Shown piece after piece: positions 7,639 through 16,237 of a stretch of DNA of 64,000 nucleotides; positions within the stretch are counted from its first letter, which is position 1, and each line of letters begins with the position of its first letter. Location: positions 496,001 through 560,000 of the forward strand of contig NZ_RAIR01000002.1 of assembly GCF_003625485.1 (NCBI RefSeq), in the 5' to 3' direction. The notes beneath the pieces were generated by a model that was given only the letters and a program-made list of their open reading frames with translations, was not told the origin of the DNA and searched no databases. The position numbers and the translations under genes were made by a program. Source of the stretch: Butyrivibrio sp. CB08 (GTDB lineage Bacteria > Bacillota > Clostridia > Lachnospirales > Lachnospiraceae).

Positions 7639-10068
7639 TTACTTAACTACGATATTGACGATACGTCCTGGAACGTAGATCTCTTTTACAATGGTCTTGC
7701 CATCAAGCTTGTCAGCGATGAGCTCTTTACCCTTGGCGATAACCTCGTCCTTAGGATCTTCCTTGCCGATAGCAAGAGTAGCCTTAACCTTACCGTTGAT
7801 CTGAACAGCAATCTCAACTGTATCCTCTACGCACTTAGACTCATCATGAGTTGGCCATGGCTCGAAGGCGATTGTTCCCTCGTGTCCAAGGATCTGCCAG
7901 ATCTCCTCACCAACGTGTGGGCAGATGCAGGAGAACATCTTGATGAAGTTCTCAGCGTACTCTTTAGGGCAGCTGCCCTCCTTGTAAACTGCATTAACGA
8001 AGATCATCATCTGAGCGATAGCTGTGTTAAATCCAAGAACCTCGAAGTCGCTTGTAACTTTCTTGACGGTCTGGTGATAAACCTTCTCAAGGTTTGCATT
8101 GCCCTCAGCTGTGATGTTTGAAGGCTCAGTGAAGAAAGTATATACACGATTGATGAACTTTCTTGCACCTGTAACAGCTGTTGAGTTCCAAGGCTTTGAT
8201 ACCTCAAGAGGTCCCATGAACATCTCATAGAGACGAAGTGTATCAGCGCCGTAATCGCGAACGATGTCACTTGGGTTAACTACGAACTCTGGGAAACGCT
8301 TACCCATCTTGATGCCGTTCTCACCAAGGATCATGCCCTGGTGTACGAGCTTCTTGAATGGCTCCTTAACTGGTGAAAGACCGTTGTTGTAAAGGAAGCG
8401 GTTCCAGATACGTGAGTATAACAAATGTCCAACAGCGTGCTCAGGACCACCAACGTAGAGGTCTACTGGCATCCAGTGCTTAAGAAGTTCCTGATTAGCA
8501 AACTCTTTATCGTTGTCTGGATCGATATATCTGAGGAAGTACCATGATGATCCGGCACTACCTGGCATTGTTGATGTCTCTCTAGTTCCCTTAAGGCCGT
8601 TCTTGTCGTACTGTTTCCACTCTGTTGCGTTCTCAAGTGGAGCCTTACCGCCGTGGCCCTTGTAATCCTCAAGCTCAGGAAGTACTACAGGAAGCTCTGA
8701 ATCATCAAGGAACTGAATGCTGCCATCTTCCTTGTATACACATGGAACTGGCTCGCCCCAGTAACGCTGTCTTGCGAAGATCCACTCACGGAAGTGATAG
8801 TTGACCTTCTCTCTTGCAACGCCCATATCTACGAGCTTCTTGGTGATAGCCTTCTTGGCATCCTCTACAACCATTCCGTCGAACTCTTCAGAATTCATAA
8901 GGATGCAGCCCTTGCCAAGGTAATCCTGCTTCTCGAAAGCATGTCCGGATACATCAACTGTTCCCTCTGTGTTATTGATAACCTGAATAAGAGGAAGGTG
9001 ATGAACCTCAGCATACTCAAAGTCTCTCTGATCGTGAGTAGGTACCGCCATAACAGCACCAGTACCGTAGCTTGCAAGAACGAAGTCTCCGATAAAGAGT
9101 GGAACTTCCTTGCCATTTACAGGGTTGATGCAGTATACACCCTTAAGAGGGCATCCTGACTTGGTCTTGTTAAGGTCTGTACGATCAAGGTCGTTCTTCT
9201 TAAGTGTCTCGTTGATGTAAGCCTGAACCTCATCAGGATTCTCAACGCGGTCCATAAGACCCTTAACTATCTCTCCGTCTGGAGCAAGTACCATGAATGT
9301 GATACCGTAAATTGTCTCGATACAGGTTGTGAAGATTGAGAACTCTCCGCCACCTACGATCTTGAAATCAACCTCTACACCAGTTGACTTACCGATCCAG
9401 TTGCGCTGGATCTCTTTAGTTGACTCTGGCCAGTCGATCTCGTTAAGTCCATCAAGGAGCTCCTCAGCAAAAGCCTGCTGGTCGATAACCCACTGCTTCA
9501 TCATCTTCTTAACAACTGGGTATCCGCCACGCTCTGACTTGCCATCGATTACTTCGTCATTAGAAAGAACTGTTCCAAGCTCCTCACACCAGTTAACTGG
9601 CATGTCGATGTGCTTGGCATATCCAGCCTCATAGAGCTTTTTGAATATCCACTGTGTCCACTTGTAGAACTTAGGATCACTTGTTGCAAGCATCTTGGAC
9701 CAGTCATAGTCAAATCCAAGCTCCTTAAGCTGCTTACTGAATGTCTCAATGTTCTTCTCTGTAAATCCAGCAGGATGGTTACCTGTTGTAACAGCATACT
9801 GCTCTGCTGGAAGTCCAAAAGAGTCATATCCCATAGGATGCAAAACGTTATAGCCCTGCATGCGCTTCATACGAGACATAATATCTGTAGCAGTGTAGCC
9901 CTCTGGGTGTCCGGCGTGAAGGCCTACTCCTGATGGATATGGGAACATATCCAGTGCGTAGTATTTAGGCTTACTAAAATCCCAGACATCAGTCTTGAAT
10001 GTTTCATTGGCCGCCCAGTATTCCTGCCACTTTTTCTCAATCGCATGATGGTTATAAACTTCTGACAT
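7639..10068 (-). CDS. leuS: Leucyl-tRNA synthetase
   Basis: Class Ia aminoacyl-tRNA synthetase that charges tRNA-Leu. At 809 residues it is full length for the bacterial form. The HIGH motif is HAGHPEGY (about residues 52-59), the editing (CP1) domain includes YGTGAVMAVPTHDQRD, the WYFLRYIDP segment lies near 500, and the KMSKS motif is present as KMGKR in GIKMGKRFPEF (about 585), a variant I associate with clostridial LeuS. The anticodon-binding and C-terminal domains are complete. Only about 80 bp of leader precedes it, too short for a T-box, so tRNA-dependent attenuation is unlikely here. A consensus promoter (10126-10154) lies upstream. Confidence 0.97.
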   Translation of the reverse strand: MSEVYNHHAIEKKWQEYWAANETFKTDVWDFSKPKYYALDMFPYPSGVGLHAGHPEGYTATDIMSRMKRMQGYNVLHPMGYDSFGLPAEQYAVTTGNHPAGFTEKNIETFSKQLKELGFDYDWSKMLATSDPKFYKWTQWIFKKLYEAGYAKHIDMPVNWCEELGTVLSNDEVIDGKSERGGYPVVKKMMKQWVIDQQAFAEELLDGLNEIDWPESTKEIQRNWIGKSTGVEVDFKIVGGGEFSIFTTCIETIYGITFMVLAPDGEIVKGLMDRVENPDEVQAYINETLKKNDLDRTDLNKTKSGCPLKGVYCINPVNGKEVPLFIGDFVLASYGTGAVMAVPTHDQRDFEYAEVHHLPLIQVINNTEGTVDVSGHAFEKQDYLGKGCILMNSEEFDGMVVEDAKKAITKKLVDMGVAREKVNYHFREWIFARQRYWGEPVPCVYKEDGSIQFLDDSELPVVLPELEDYKGHGGKAPLENATEWKQYDKNGLKGTRETSTMPGSAGSSWYFLRYIDPDNDKEFANQELLKHWMPVDLYVGGPEHAVGHLLYSRIWNRFLYNNGLSPVKEPFKKLVHQGMILGENGIKMGKRFPEFVVNPSDIVRDYGADTLRLYEMFMGPLEVSKPWNSTAVTGARKFINRVYTFFTEPSNITAEGNANLEKVYHQTVKKVTSDFEVLGFNTAIAQMMIFVNAVYKEGSCPKEYAENFIKMFSCICPHVGEEIWQILGHEGTIAFEPWPTHDESKCVEDTVEIAVQINGKVKATLAIGKEDPKDEVIAKGKELIADKLDGKTIVKEIYVPGRIVNIVVK

Positions 10069-10125
10069 AGTTTTGCTCCTCTACTTATTAAAATAGTGCA
10101 CGTGACTTAAACTCACTAATGATAC

Positions 10126-10154
10126 ATTATACAATAACAGTTTCTCATCGGCAA
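10126..10154 (-). promoter_or_regulatory. Sigma-A promoter of leuS
   Basis: On the minus strand TTGCCG (10149-10154) is separated by exactly 17 bp from TATAAT (10126-10131). The start codon lies about 58 bp downstream. Confidence 0.8.
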
Positions 10155-10170
10155 ACGTAAAATCTGCGGA

Positions 10171-11961
10171 TTATGAGGCGCTTATAAACTGTGATGAATA
10201 GAGGTTGTAATATGCTCCCCTCTTCGCCATCAGAGTCTCATGGTTGCCCCACTCAAGGATTCCGCCGTCGTCGATAAAGAATATCCTGTCAGCGTTCTTG
10301 ATGGTTGAAAGCCTGTGAGCCACAACAAATGAAGTGCGCTTTTTAAGAAGCTCCTCAATTCCTCTCTGAACCAGGATCTCTGTCTTGGTGTCGATGCTTG
10401 ATGTAGCTTCATCCAGGATCAGGATCTTAGGATCAGTTAAAAGAGTTCTCGCAAAGGCGATGAGCTGTCTCTGACCATTTGAAAGTCCGCCGCCTCTCTC
10501 AGTTATAACAGTGTCGTAGCCCTTCTCCATCTTGTCGATAAAGTCATGGGCATGAACAGCCTTTGCTGCTGCAATCATCTCTTCATCCGTAGCATCTGGT
10601 CTTCCGTACTTGATGTTGTCTCTTATGGTTCCGGAAAAGAGATAGTTGTCCTGGGTCATGATTCCAAGCTGACTTCTAAGTGACTGGATTGTAACTTTGC
10701 TGATATCGTATCCATCAACTAAAACTCTTCCGCCCTTGGTGTTGTAGAAGCGGCTGATAAGGCTTACGATTGTGGTCTTTCCTGCGCCAGTAGGTCCAAC
10801 CAGTGCAATGGTCTCGCCCTTCTTAGCCTTAAAGCTTACGTCCTTTAAGATATCTACATCAGGCTCATCGGGATAAGCAAAGGTCACGTTGTCAAACTCA
10901 ACATTTCCCTCGATCTCAGGAATGTCGATAGCCTTTACTCCATCCTTAACCAGGGGCTCCATGTCCATGATCTCATAAACACGCTCAGCTGATGAAAGGT
11001 TTGTTATCAGCTTGTTGTAATAGTTAGCCAGATTTCTGATGGGATTAAAGAACATGCCAAGGTACAGAACGTATGCTGAAAGAGTACCGATAGACTCTGC
11101 AGTTACGCCAAGTTTTGTCACAGCCAGGTAGTACAAGGTAGCTGTTCCAAGTCCGCCAGCTATTTCAATAGTTGGGCTGTACAGGTCTGTGATAACTACC
11201 GCAGATCTGAAGGCATGGATAACCTCATCAACAATGCTGTCAAATTCTTTGTTTGCCTCCTCCTGCGCGTTAAAGCTCTGGATTACAGACACACCCTCAA
11301 TTCCCTCGTGGATAAAAGCTGTCATGTTGGAGTCTTTCTTTTTCCACTTCTGCCATCTCTTGTGGGCTAATATCTCACAGAAATACAGACCACACATGAT
11401 GATCGGGATAGCTACTGCCGCTGAAAGTGACAGCACTGGGCTCTTGATGATCATGATAGTCAGGATCACCACAAGGCTCACAGCCTCAGGAACCAGGTTT
11501 GTAACTGTGCTTGAGAGTACCTCTTTTAGCGCATTTACATCACCTGTAACTCTTGCCAGGATCTTGCCTGAAGGTCTCTGGTCAAAAAAGTCTACTCCCA
11601 GCTCCTGAATGTGGATGTAGAGCTTTCTTCTGATGTTCATGATCATGTTGTTTGAGATATCAGCCATCATGCGCCTCCAGATCCTGTTAGCGCCGTAGCT
11701 TAAAAGTGCCAGGACTATCATGACTCCTGCCATGATAAAGAGTCCCTTTACATTTCCATTGAAGATCTCGTCGTCAATTACTTTTTCAATCAAAAGGGGA
11801 TAAACAGTTGATATTGCTACAGTCACAAGGATCAGCAGCGTAACAGCTACGATCTTCCCCTTATATTCAAGGAGGTTAGCAAGAAGCCTCTTAAGGACAT
11901 CAAGCTTTAGGGTCTCCTTTAATTCTTCATCTTCTCTGGTGCTGTTAATAGCCAATTTCAC
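10171..11961 (-). CDS. ABC exporter half-transporter, BmrD-like (catalytically intact ATPase)
   Basis: A 596-residue fusion of a six-helix exporter domain (about 35-330) and an ATP-binding domain. The Walker A is GPTGAGKT, the signature is LSNGQRQ and the Walker B is ILILDEATSSID with the catalytic Glu intact. It follows its partner half-transporter by 50 bp, and the two together match the heterodimeric multidrug exporters BmrCD/LmrCD. The start is uncertain: GTG at 11961 lies only three bases after AGGAGG, so TTG at 11955 is also possible. Expression is probably controlled by the leader at 13870-14090. Substrate is not readable from sequence; drugs or peptides are usual for the family. Confidence 0.88.
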   Translation of the reverse strand: MKLAINSTREDEELKETLKLDVLKRLLANLLEYKGKIVAVTLLILVTVAISTVYPLLIEKVIDDEIFNGNVKGLFIMAGVMIVLALLSYGANRIWRRMMADISNNMIMNIRRKLYIHIQELGVDFFDQRPSGKILARVTGDVNALKEVLSSTVTNLVPEAVSLVVILTIMIIKSPVLSLSAAVAIPIIMCGLYFCEILAHKRWQKWKKKDSNMTAFIHEGIEGVSVIQSFNAQEEANKEFDSIVDEVIHAFRSAVVITDLYSPTIEIAGGLGTATLYYLAVTKLGVTAESIGTLSAYVLYLGMFFNPIRNLANYYNKLITNLSSAERVYEIMDMEPLVKDGVKAIDIPEIEGNVEFDNVTFAYPDEPDVDILKDVSFKAKKGETIALVGPTGAGKTTIVSLISRFYNTKGGRVLVDGYDISKVTIQSLRSQLGIMTQDNYLFSGTIRDNIKYGRPDATDEEMIAAAKAVHAHDFIDKMEKGYDTVITERGGGLSNGQRQLIAFARTLLTDPKILILDEATSSIDTKTEILVQRGIEELLKKRTSFVVAHRLSTIKNADRIFFIDDGGILEWGNHETLMAKRGAYYNLYSSQFISAS

Positions 11962-12011
11962 GCACCTCCTTTTTAGCCTTAAACAAGTTGCCTGTTACAT
12001 GTGGCTGCAAA

Positions 12012-13790
12012 TTATTCGCCTGCAGCCATGGCGTTTCGGTAGTCACCATACTGAGCTTCGTAGGTGCTGTAGTAAAGTCCCCTTCTTGCGATAAGCTCTG
12101 CGTGGGTTCCTCTCTCTTTTACCGCTCCGTTCTCAAGTACGATGATCTCGTCGGCGTCCTTAACAGAAGAAATTCTGTGGCCGATGATGATCTTGCTCAT
12201 GTCCTTCTTTTCCTGGAGCTCTTTCTGAATCGCAGCCTCAGTCTCCATATCAAGGGCTGATGTTGAATCGTCAAGGATAAGCAGGTCCGCTGTCTTGGCA
12301 AGAGCTCTCGCAATTGAAAGCCTCTGCTTCTGACCGCCTGAAAGACCAATTCCCCTCTCTCCGATGACCGCATCGTAGTTATCTGTGATCTTCTCAACGA
12401 ACTCAGTAGCGTGAGCGCTCTTTATAGCAGCCCTTACTGTGTGCTCGTCCATGCTGTCCTTGCTTCCAAGTCTCACATTTTCAGTGATGGTATCAGAGAA
12501 AAGAAATACATCCTGAGTTACCACTGATGAGAAGGCCCTTACATCTGCAAGAGTCATTCTCTTTATGTCTTTTCCACCGATCTTGATGGAACCTTCTGAT
12601 GCGTCGTAGAATCTCTCGATGAGGTTTACGATGGTGCTCTTTCCAGCTCCGGTAGCTCCCATGATTCCTAAGGTCTTTCCCTTTGGAATGGTAAAAGAAA
12701 CGTCCTTAAGGATCTTCTTTCCTTCCATCTCGAAGCTTACATCCTCAAAGGAGAGCTCGCCCTTTCTGCCAGTATATCCGTGATAGGCATCGGAAAGCTC
12801 TTTTTCCAGAGCCTTCTCTGAAATAACACGGGCCTTGATCTTAGGGTCTGTGATCTGTGCCTCAGTCTTAAGAACCTTGTTGATCTTCTTGTAGCCAGCC
12901 AGTCCCTGAGAAATAAGAGACAGCATCCAGCCAAGGTTTTCAATAGGCCACACAATGCTCAATGAGTAAGAAACAAATGCAACCAGTGTTCCATATGTGA
13001 TACTTCCCTTGATCGCTGCATATCCGCCGATGGCTACCACAAAGGTCTGCATGATCTTTGGAATAACTTCAAGGAGCGGATCTGTATCCGCCAGGTCTGA
13101 CGCAAACTTCTTGTTGGCATCTGCGTAGGCCTCATTCTTTTCGTCGAACTTCTTAAGCTCTGAGCCTTCAGCTGAGAAAGCCTTAACTGTCCTGACTCCT
13201 GAAATATTCTCCTCAACCACCTTGGTGAGAGCAGCGTTCTTTTCACTGATGTCGTCGTAGTCCTTATCAAGCTTCTTCTCAAGGTGAAGAGCTATATAAG
13301 CAAGTGGTGGCATGAATACCAGTGGTACAAGGCTCAGCTTCCAGTTGAGAGTCAGCATACACACGATGACTCCGAAAAAGTAAACTGTAGCTTCAGTCAT
13401 GAGCATTCCCACAAATCCTGTAAGATCCCATACTGATCCGGCGTCGTCCTTGACCCTTGCCATAAGTTCGCCTGTGTTTGTCTTGTCAAAATATCCTTTG
13501 TGAAGGGAGAAGATATGCTTCATCATATCCTTACGAAGGCCAGAAGCCACGCGGCATCCGGACATATCGCACAGGAACTCTTTTACAAACTGGAAAAAAG
13601 CCCTTCCAAGACCAGCTGCTGCAAACAGCAGGATGTCCCTTCTGAATATCTCCATATTTCCTCCCACGATTACATCATCAACCATGGAAAGAGTGATAAA
13701 TGGTACGAGAATGTCCACCAGGGTACTGCACACAAGACAGATCCCTCCGATGGTGTATCTCCACCAGTTTTTGATTATGTACTTTTTCAT
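12012..13790 (-). CDS. ABC exporter half-transporter, BmrC-like (degenerate Walker B)
   Basis: A 592-residue half-transporter, exporter domain then ATPase. Walker A is GATGAGKS, the signature is LSGGQKQR, and the Walker B reads LLILDDSTSALD: the usual catalytic Glu is Asp, the mark of the weak ATP site carried by one member of heterodimeric exporters such as BmrC. The other member, with Glu, is encoded directly downstream, so an asymmetric heterodimer in the membrane is the natural reading. The gene is the first structural gene after a short leader ORF and two hairpin terminators, which points to attenuation rather than simple repression. Confidence 0.88.
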   Translation of the reverse strand: MKKYIIKNWWRYTIGGICLVCSTLVDILVPFITLSMVDDVIVGGNMEIFRRDILLFAAAGLGRAFFQFVKEFLCDMSGCRVASGLRKDMMKHIFSLHKGYFDKTNTGELMARVKDDAGSVWDLTGFVGMLMTEATVYFFGVIVCMLTLNWKLSLVPLVFMPPLAYIALHLEKKLDKDYDDISEKNAALTKVVEENISGVRTVKAFSAEGSELKKFDEKNEAYADANKKFASDLADTDPLLEVIPKIMQTFVVAIGGYAAIKGSITYGTLVAFVSYSLSIVWPIENLGWMLSLISQGLAGYKKINKVLKTEAQITDPKIKARVISEKALEKELSDAYHGYTGRKGELSFEDVSFEMEGKKILKDVSFTIPKGKTLGIMGATGAGKSTIVNLIERFYDASEGSIKIGGKDIKRMTLADVRAFSSVVTQDVFLFSDTITENVRLGSKDSMDEHTVRAAIKSAHATEFVEKITDNYDAVIGERGIGLSGGQKQRLSIARALAKTADLLILDDSTSALDMETEAAIQKELQEKKDMSKIIIGHRISSVKDADEIIVLENGAVKERGTHAELIARRGLYYSTYEAQYGDYRNAMAAGE

Positions 13791-13870
13791 TACTTTTCAC
13801 GTCCTCTCACTGCGCAGTATGTAATCCCCTCTGCGCTGATGCAAAACCAATAGATGTCATTTTCGGAAAC

Positions 13871-13906
13871 AAAAAACGATAGGAAATCCTATGGAGATCC
13901 TATCGC
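13871..13906 (-). terminator. Second attenuator-type terminator ahead of the exporter genes
   Basis: On the minus strand CGATAGGA...TCCTATCG is followed by a T-run (GTTTTTTG). It lies 81 bp upstream of the BmrC-like start and downstream of the leader ORF, so it would block readthrough unless an alternative fold forms. Confidence 0.7.
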
Positions 13907-13948
13907 ATCATTATGCCCGCAGTCTGGCGCCTTATCTATCTGCAGATA

Positions 13949-13988
13949 TAAAAATAGCGTGATCTCCACATGTGGAAACCACGCTGTT
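13949..13988 (-). terminator. First attenuator-type terminator after the leader ORF
   Basis: On the minus strand AGCGTG...CACGCT encloses the perfect inner palindrome TCCACATGTGGA and is followed by ATTTTTATA. It begins about 25 bp after the leader stop codon, within reach of a stalled ribosome. Confidence 0.75.
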
Positions 13989-14010
13989 AATACACACGAG
14001 TACACTTATA

Positions 14011-14088
14011 TCAAGCAAACTCCAGCGAGGTAACCACAATATCCCTATGTAGCACGTTCACGTTGCTTCTCATTTTCATAATTGCCAT
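14011..14088 (-). CDS. Leader peptide of the exporter operon (25 residues)
   Basis: A short frame starts at ATG 14088, with a strong ribosome binding site (AAGGAGG, 14097-14103) eight bases upstream, and ends at TGA 14011. The peptide begins MAIMKMRSNVNVLHRD and ends TSLEFA. It lies between the AEC gene and two successive terminator hairpins preceding the BmrC-like gene. In Bacillus subtilis the bmrCD exporter is preceded by the bmrB leader peptide, whose translation controls attenuation in response to ribosome-targeting antibiotics; the layout here is the same, though I see no obvious sequence similarity to claim. A promoter-like TTGACA (14156-14161) and TATTGT lie upstream. Translation of the peptide is inference from the RBS. 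Confidence 0.65.
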   Translation of the reverse strand: MAIMKMRSNVNVLHRDIVVTSLEFA

Positions 14089-14157
14089 TGTGTTTACCTC
14101 CTTTCGTAAATTTGTTTTTGTTACTGTCAATACAATAAGCCTAATTGATCATTATTG

Positions 14158-15078
14158 TCAACAAGAAAAGAAAAAAAATGATACCAGGGGGATAGTTACC
14201 ACACTAAGGAGTGTGGACAGGGCCACGCCCTTGGCGGCCAGTTTGTAGTTGCCTCCGTACTGCTGGGGAAGCATGGCGCACATGCTGGCTATTGGGGTTG
14301 CAAGCATAATGAAGCAGACCTGAAGAAGCATCTTGTCCCTGACGAAAAGGCCAAGGAGGAAGATTCCGATAGCCGGAACAATAGTCAGCTTGATAAGAGA
14401 AAAGAGCCAGAGTCTCACATCGCTAAGCATCTCTTTTAGATCGATCTGAGTCAGTGACTGTCCTATTACCATCATGCTAAGAGGAGCAGCCACGCTGCCA
14501 AGACTCCTGGCACTGCTGACAATAAAGCTTGGCATTGGAATGTGGGCAATATAGATGGTCAGTGATATCAGGCAGGAAATGATCCCAGCATTCAAAAACT
14601 TTGAAAACTTAAGTCCTCCCTTGAAGGCGCTTTCTCCGCGAAGAGCTGCGATTCCGTAGGTGTAGATCAGGAAATTAAATGGGAACTGGAAAAGAGATCC
14701 GTACAGAACAGCTTCGTCTCCGTAAGCCGCCTGAAGGATCGGAAGCCCCATAAATCCTATGTTGGTGAAGATGGTCATCACCCTGTAGACACTCTTATCC
14801 TCAGAAGGAACTCTTACAAGTGGCAAAAGCACAAAAGATACAGCGATCAAAAATGCGTACACAAAACCTGTCAGCAAAAATGCAAAAGCAAGGTCAGATC
14901 CCCTTATGGCACTCTCTTCATTCATTCCCGCAGCCAGGATCATGGCTGGTGTTGCCACATTTACTACAAGCCACGAGAGGTTCCTGGCAAATTCGTTTGT
15001 TATGAATTTCTTTTTGCCACAGACAAAGCCAATACCTATCATGACAAAAAGAACTATCATCTGCTGTACTAAAACCAT
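14158..15078 (-). CDS. AEC family transporter
   Basis: A 306-residue membrane protein with ten hydrophobic segments in two five-helix halves, as in the auxin efflux carrier (AEC) family. Bacterial members move organic anions such as malate or lactate; the substrate here is unknown. It begins 9 bp after a paralogous gene, so the two are co-transcribed and may act together or on related substrates. AAGGAG lies upstream of the ATG. The last codons overlap the presumed -35 of the leader-peptide promoter. Confidence 0.85.
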   Translation of the reverse strand: MVLVQQMIVLFVMIGIGFVCGKKKFITNEFARNLSWLVVNVATPAMILAAGMNEESAIRGSDLAFAFLLTGFVYAFLIAVSFVLLPLVRVPSEDKSVYRVMTIFTNIGFMGLPILQAAYGDEAVLYGSLFQFPFNFLIYTYGIAALRGESAFKGGLKFSKFLNAGIISCLISLTIYIAHIPMPSFIVSSARSLGSVAAPLSMMVIGQSLTQIDLKEMLSDVRLWLFSLIKLTIVPAIGIFLLGLFVRDKMLLQVCFIMLATPIASMCAMLPQQYGGNYKLAAKGVALSTLLSVVTIPLVSFFFFSC

Positions 15079-15087
15079 ATAAACTCC

Positions 15088-16026
15088 TTAAATAAGACCA
15101 AAATTCTTAAGAACAATTATCCAGGTAAAGATCGTAACTATGGAACACAGCGTAGTTACAACCACTATCTCTCCCGCAAGATCTGCGTCTGCGTCCATGC
15201 TCTGGGCCATGGGGAATGAGGCTGCTGCCACTGAGGTTGCGAACATCGCAAACACTGAAAAGAATTCAACCGGACCATAGTGAAGCTGCGCCATGATAAA
15301 TGCAATGATGGCCGGGACCACAATGAGCTTGGTTGTTGTAACCGCCGTAATAGCAAGGGCGTTCTTTTTAAGGTTAGAAAACTTAAGGGTTCCACCAAGA
15401 ACAAACAGAGCCATTGGTGTTGCAAGACCTGAGAGCTGGGCGATTGGATTTGCCAGAGCCTGCGGCATGGTTATCGGGAGCATGTTAAAGATGGCACCTG
15501 CAATAGCGCCCACAATAAGCGGGTTCTTCAAAATATTTTTGGTAATGACAGAAGCTGAGACCTTGCCACCTCTGTAATACTCCAGAACAATAACAGAAAA
15601 GATGTTGTACATGGGAACAAGAAATGCCACAAGAATACTGGCCTTGGCACTGGCTTCATCACCAAGTACATTGGCTGCAAGAGGAAGAGCAAAGAGCACG
15701 GAATTACTCCTGAATATGTCCATGCTGATAACACCTCGCCTCTTGTTGTCCTTAACAAAGACTGGAACAAGGAAAAAAGCAAGGGCTGCGACCGCAGTTG
15801 TAGCCACTATGGCAAATAGCACATAGGAAGCTCCTGACATGGTGCTAAAATCTGCCTTGTACAGGTTATTAAACATGATAAATGGGAAAAAGACTCTGAA
15901 GATAACTCCGTTGAGTTCCCTAAGAAATGACTCTTTTACAAGACCTGTCTTGTTGGCGATCATACCAATCAAGATGTAAACCATAAATGGTACAACCGCA
16001 TTTGTAGCAATAATGAGGTTTTCCAT
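15088..16026 (-). CDS. AEC family transporter
   Basis: A 312-residue paralogue of the following gene, with the same ten-segment layout (starting IIATNAVVPFMVYILIGMIA). GGGAGGAGAGG lies just upstream of the ATG. It is the first gene of the AEC pair. Its upstream region is only about 60 bp long before the end of the inserted recombinase element, so any regulation that once lay further upstream has been separated from it. A TATAAC -10-like box remains near 16064-16069, but no good -35 is left next to it. Confidence 0.85.
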   Translation of the reverse strand: MENLIIATNAVVPFMVYILIGMIANKTGLVKESFLRELNGVIFRVFFPFIMFNNLYKADFSTMSGASYVLFAIVATTAVAALAFFLVPVFVKDNKRRGVISMDIFRSNSVLFALPLAANVLGDEASAKASILVAFLVPMYNIFSVIVLEYYRGGKVSASVITKNILKNPLIVGAIAGAIFNMLPITMPQALANPIAQLSGLATPMALFVLGGTLKFSNLKKNALAITAVTTTKLIVVPAIIAFIMAQLHYGPVEFFSVFAMFATSVAAASFPMAQSMDADADLAGEIVVVTTLCSIVTIFTWIIVLKNFGLI

Positions 16027-16087
16027 ACCTCTCCTCCCGATCTTCCAAAAAACTTTCTAATAGTTATACCATACAAAAGAGCCCCAG

Positions 16088-16096
16088 ACTAGGTCT
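16088..16096 (+). repeat. Left 9-bp direct repeat (attL core) of the recombinase element
   Basis: ACTAGGTCT here is repeated exactly at 21269-21277. Inside each copy the element ends form an inverted pair (ATATAAGGTAA at left, TTACCTTATAT at right). The repeat is the loop and part of the stem of the hairpin described at 16079-21284. Confidence 0.8.
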
Positions 16097-16131
16097 ATAT
16101 AAGGTAATATTTTTATAATCAAACTATGTAT

Positions 16132-16167
16132 AAAGGTACTATATTATCAAGATATAGTACCTTTTTT
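16132..16167. terminator. Terminator just inside the left end of the element
   Basis: A 13-bp perfect stem (AAAGGTACTATAT / ATATAGTACCTTT) with a 7-base loop is followed by TTTTTT on the plus strand. It may insulate the element from outside transcription or help form a recombination structure. Confidence 0.75.
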
Positions 16168-16237
16168 ATATATACATAATATATGGAATATGGTAATATA
16201 TATAATATGATAATCAATCTTTATGGATGGATAACAG

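Noticed and set aside
10069..10170. Possible T-box leader for leuS
   Set aside because: The promoter lies only about 58 bp from the start codon; there is no room for stem I, the T-box sequence or a terminator.
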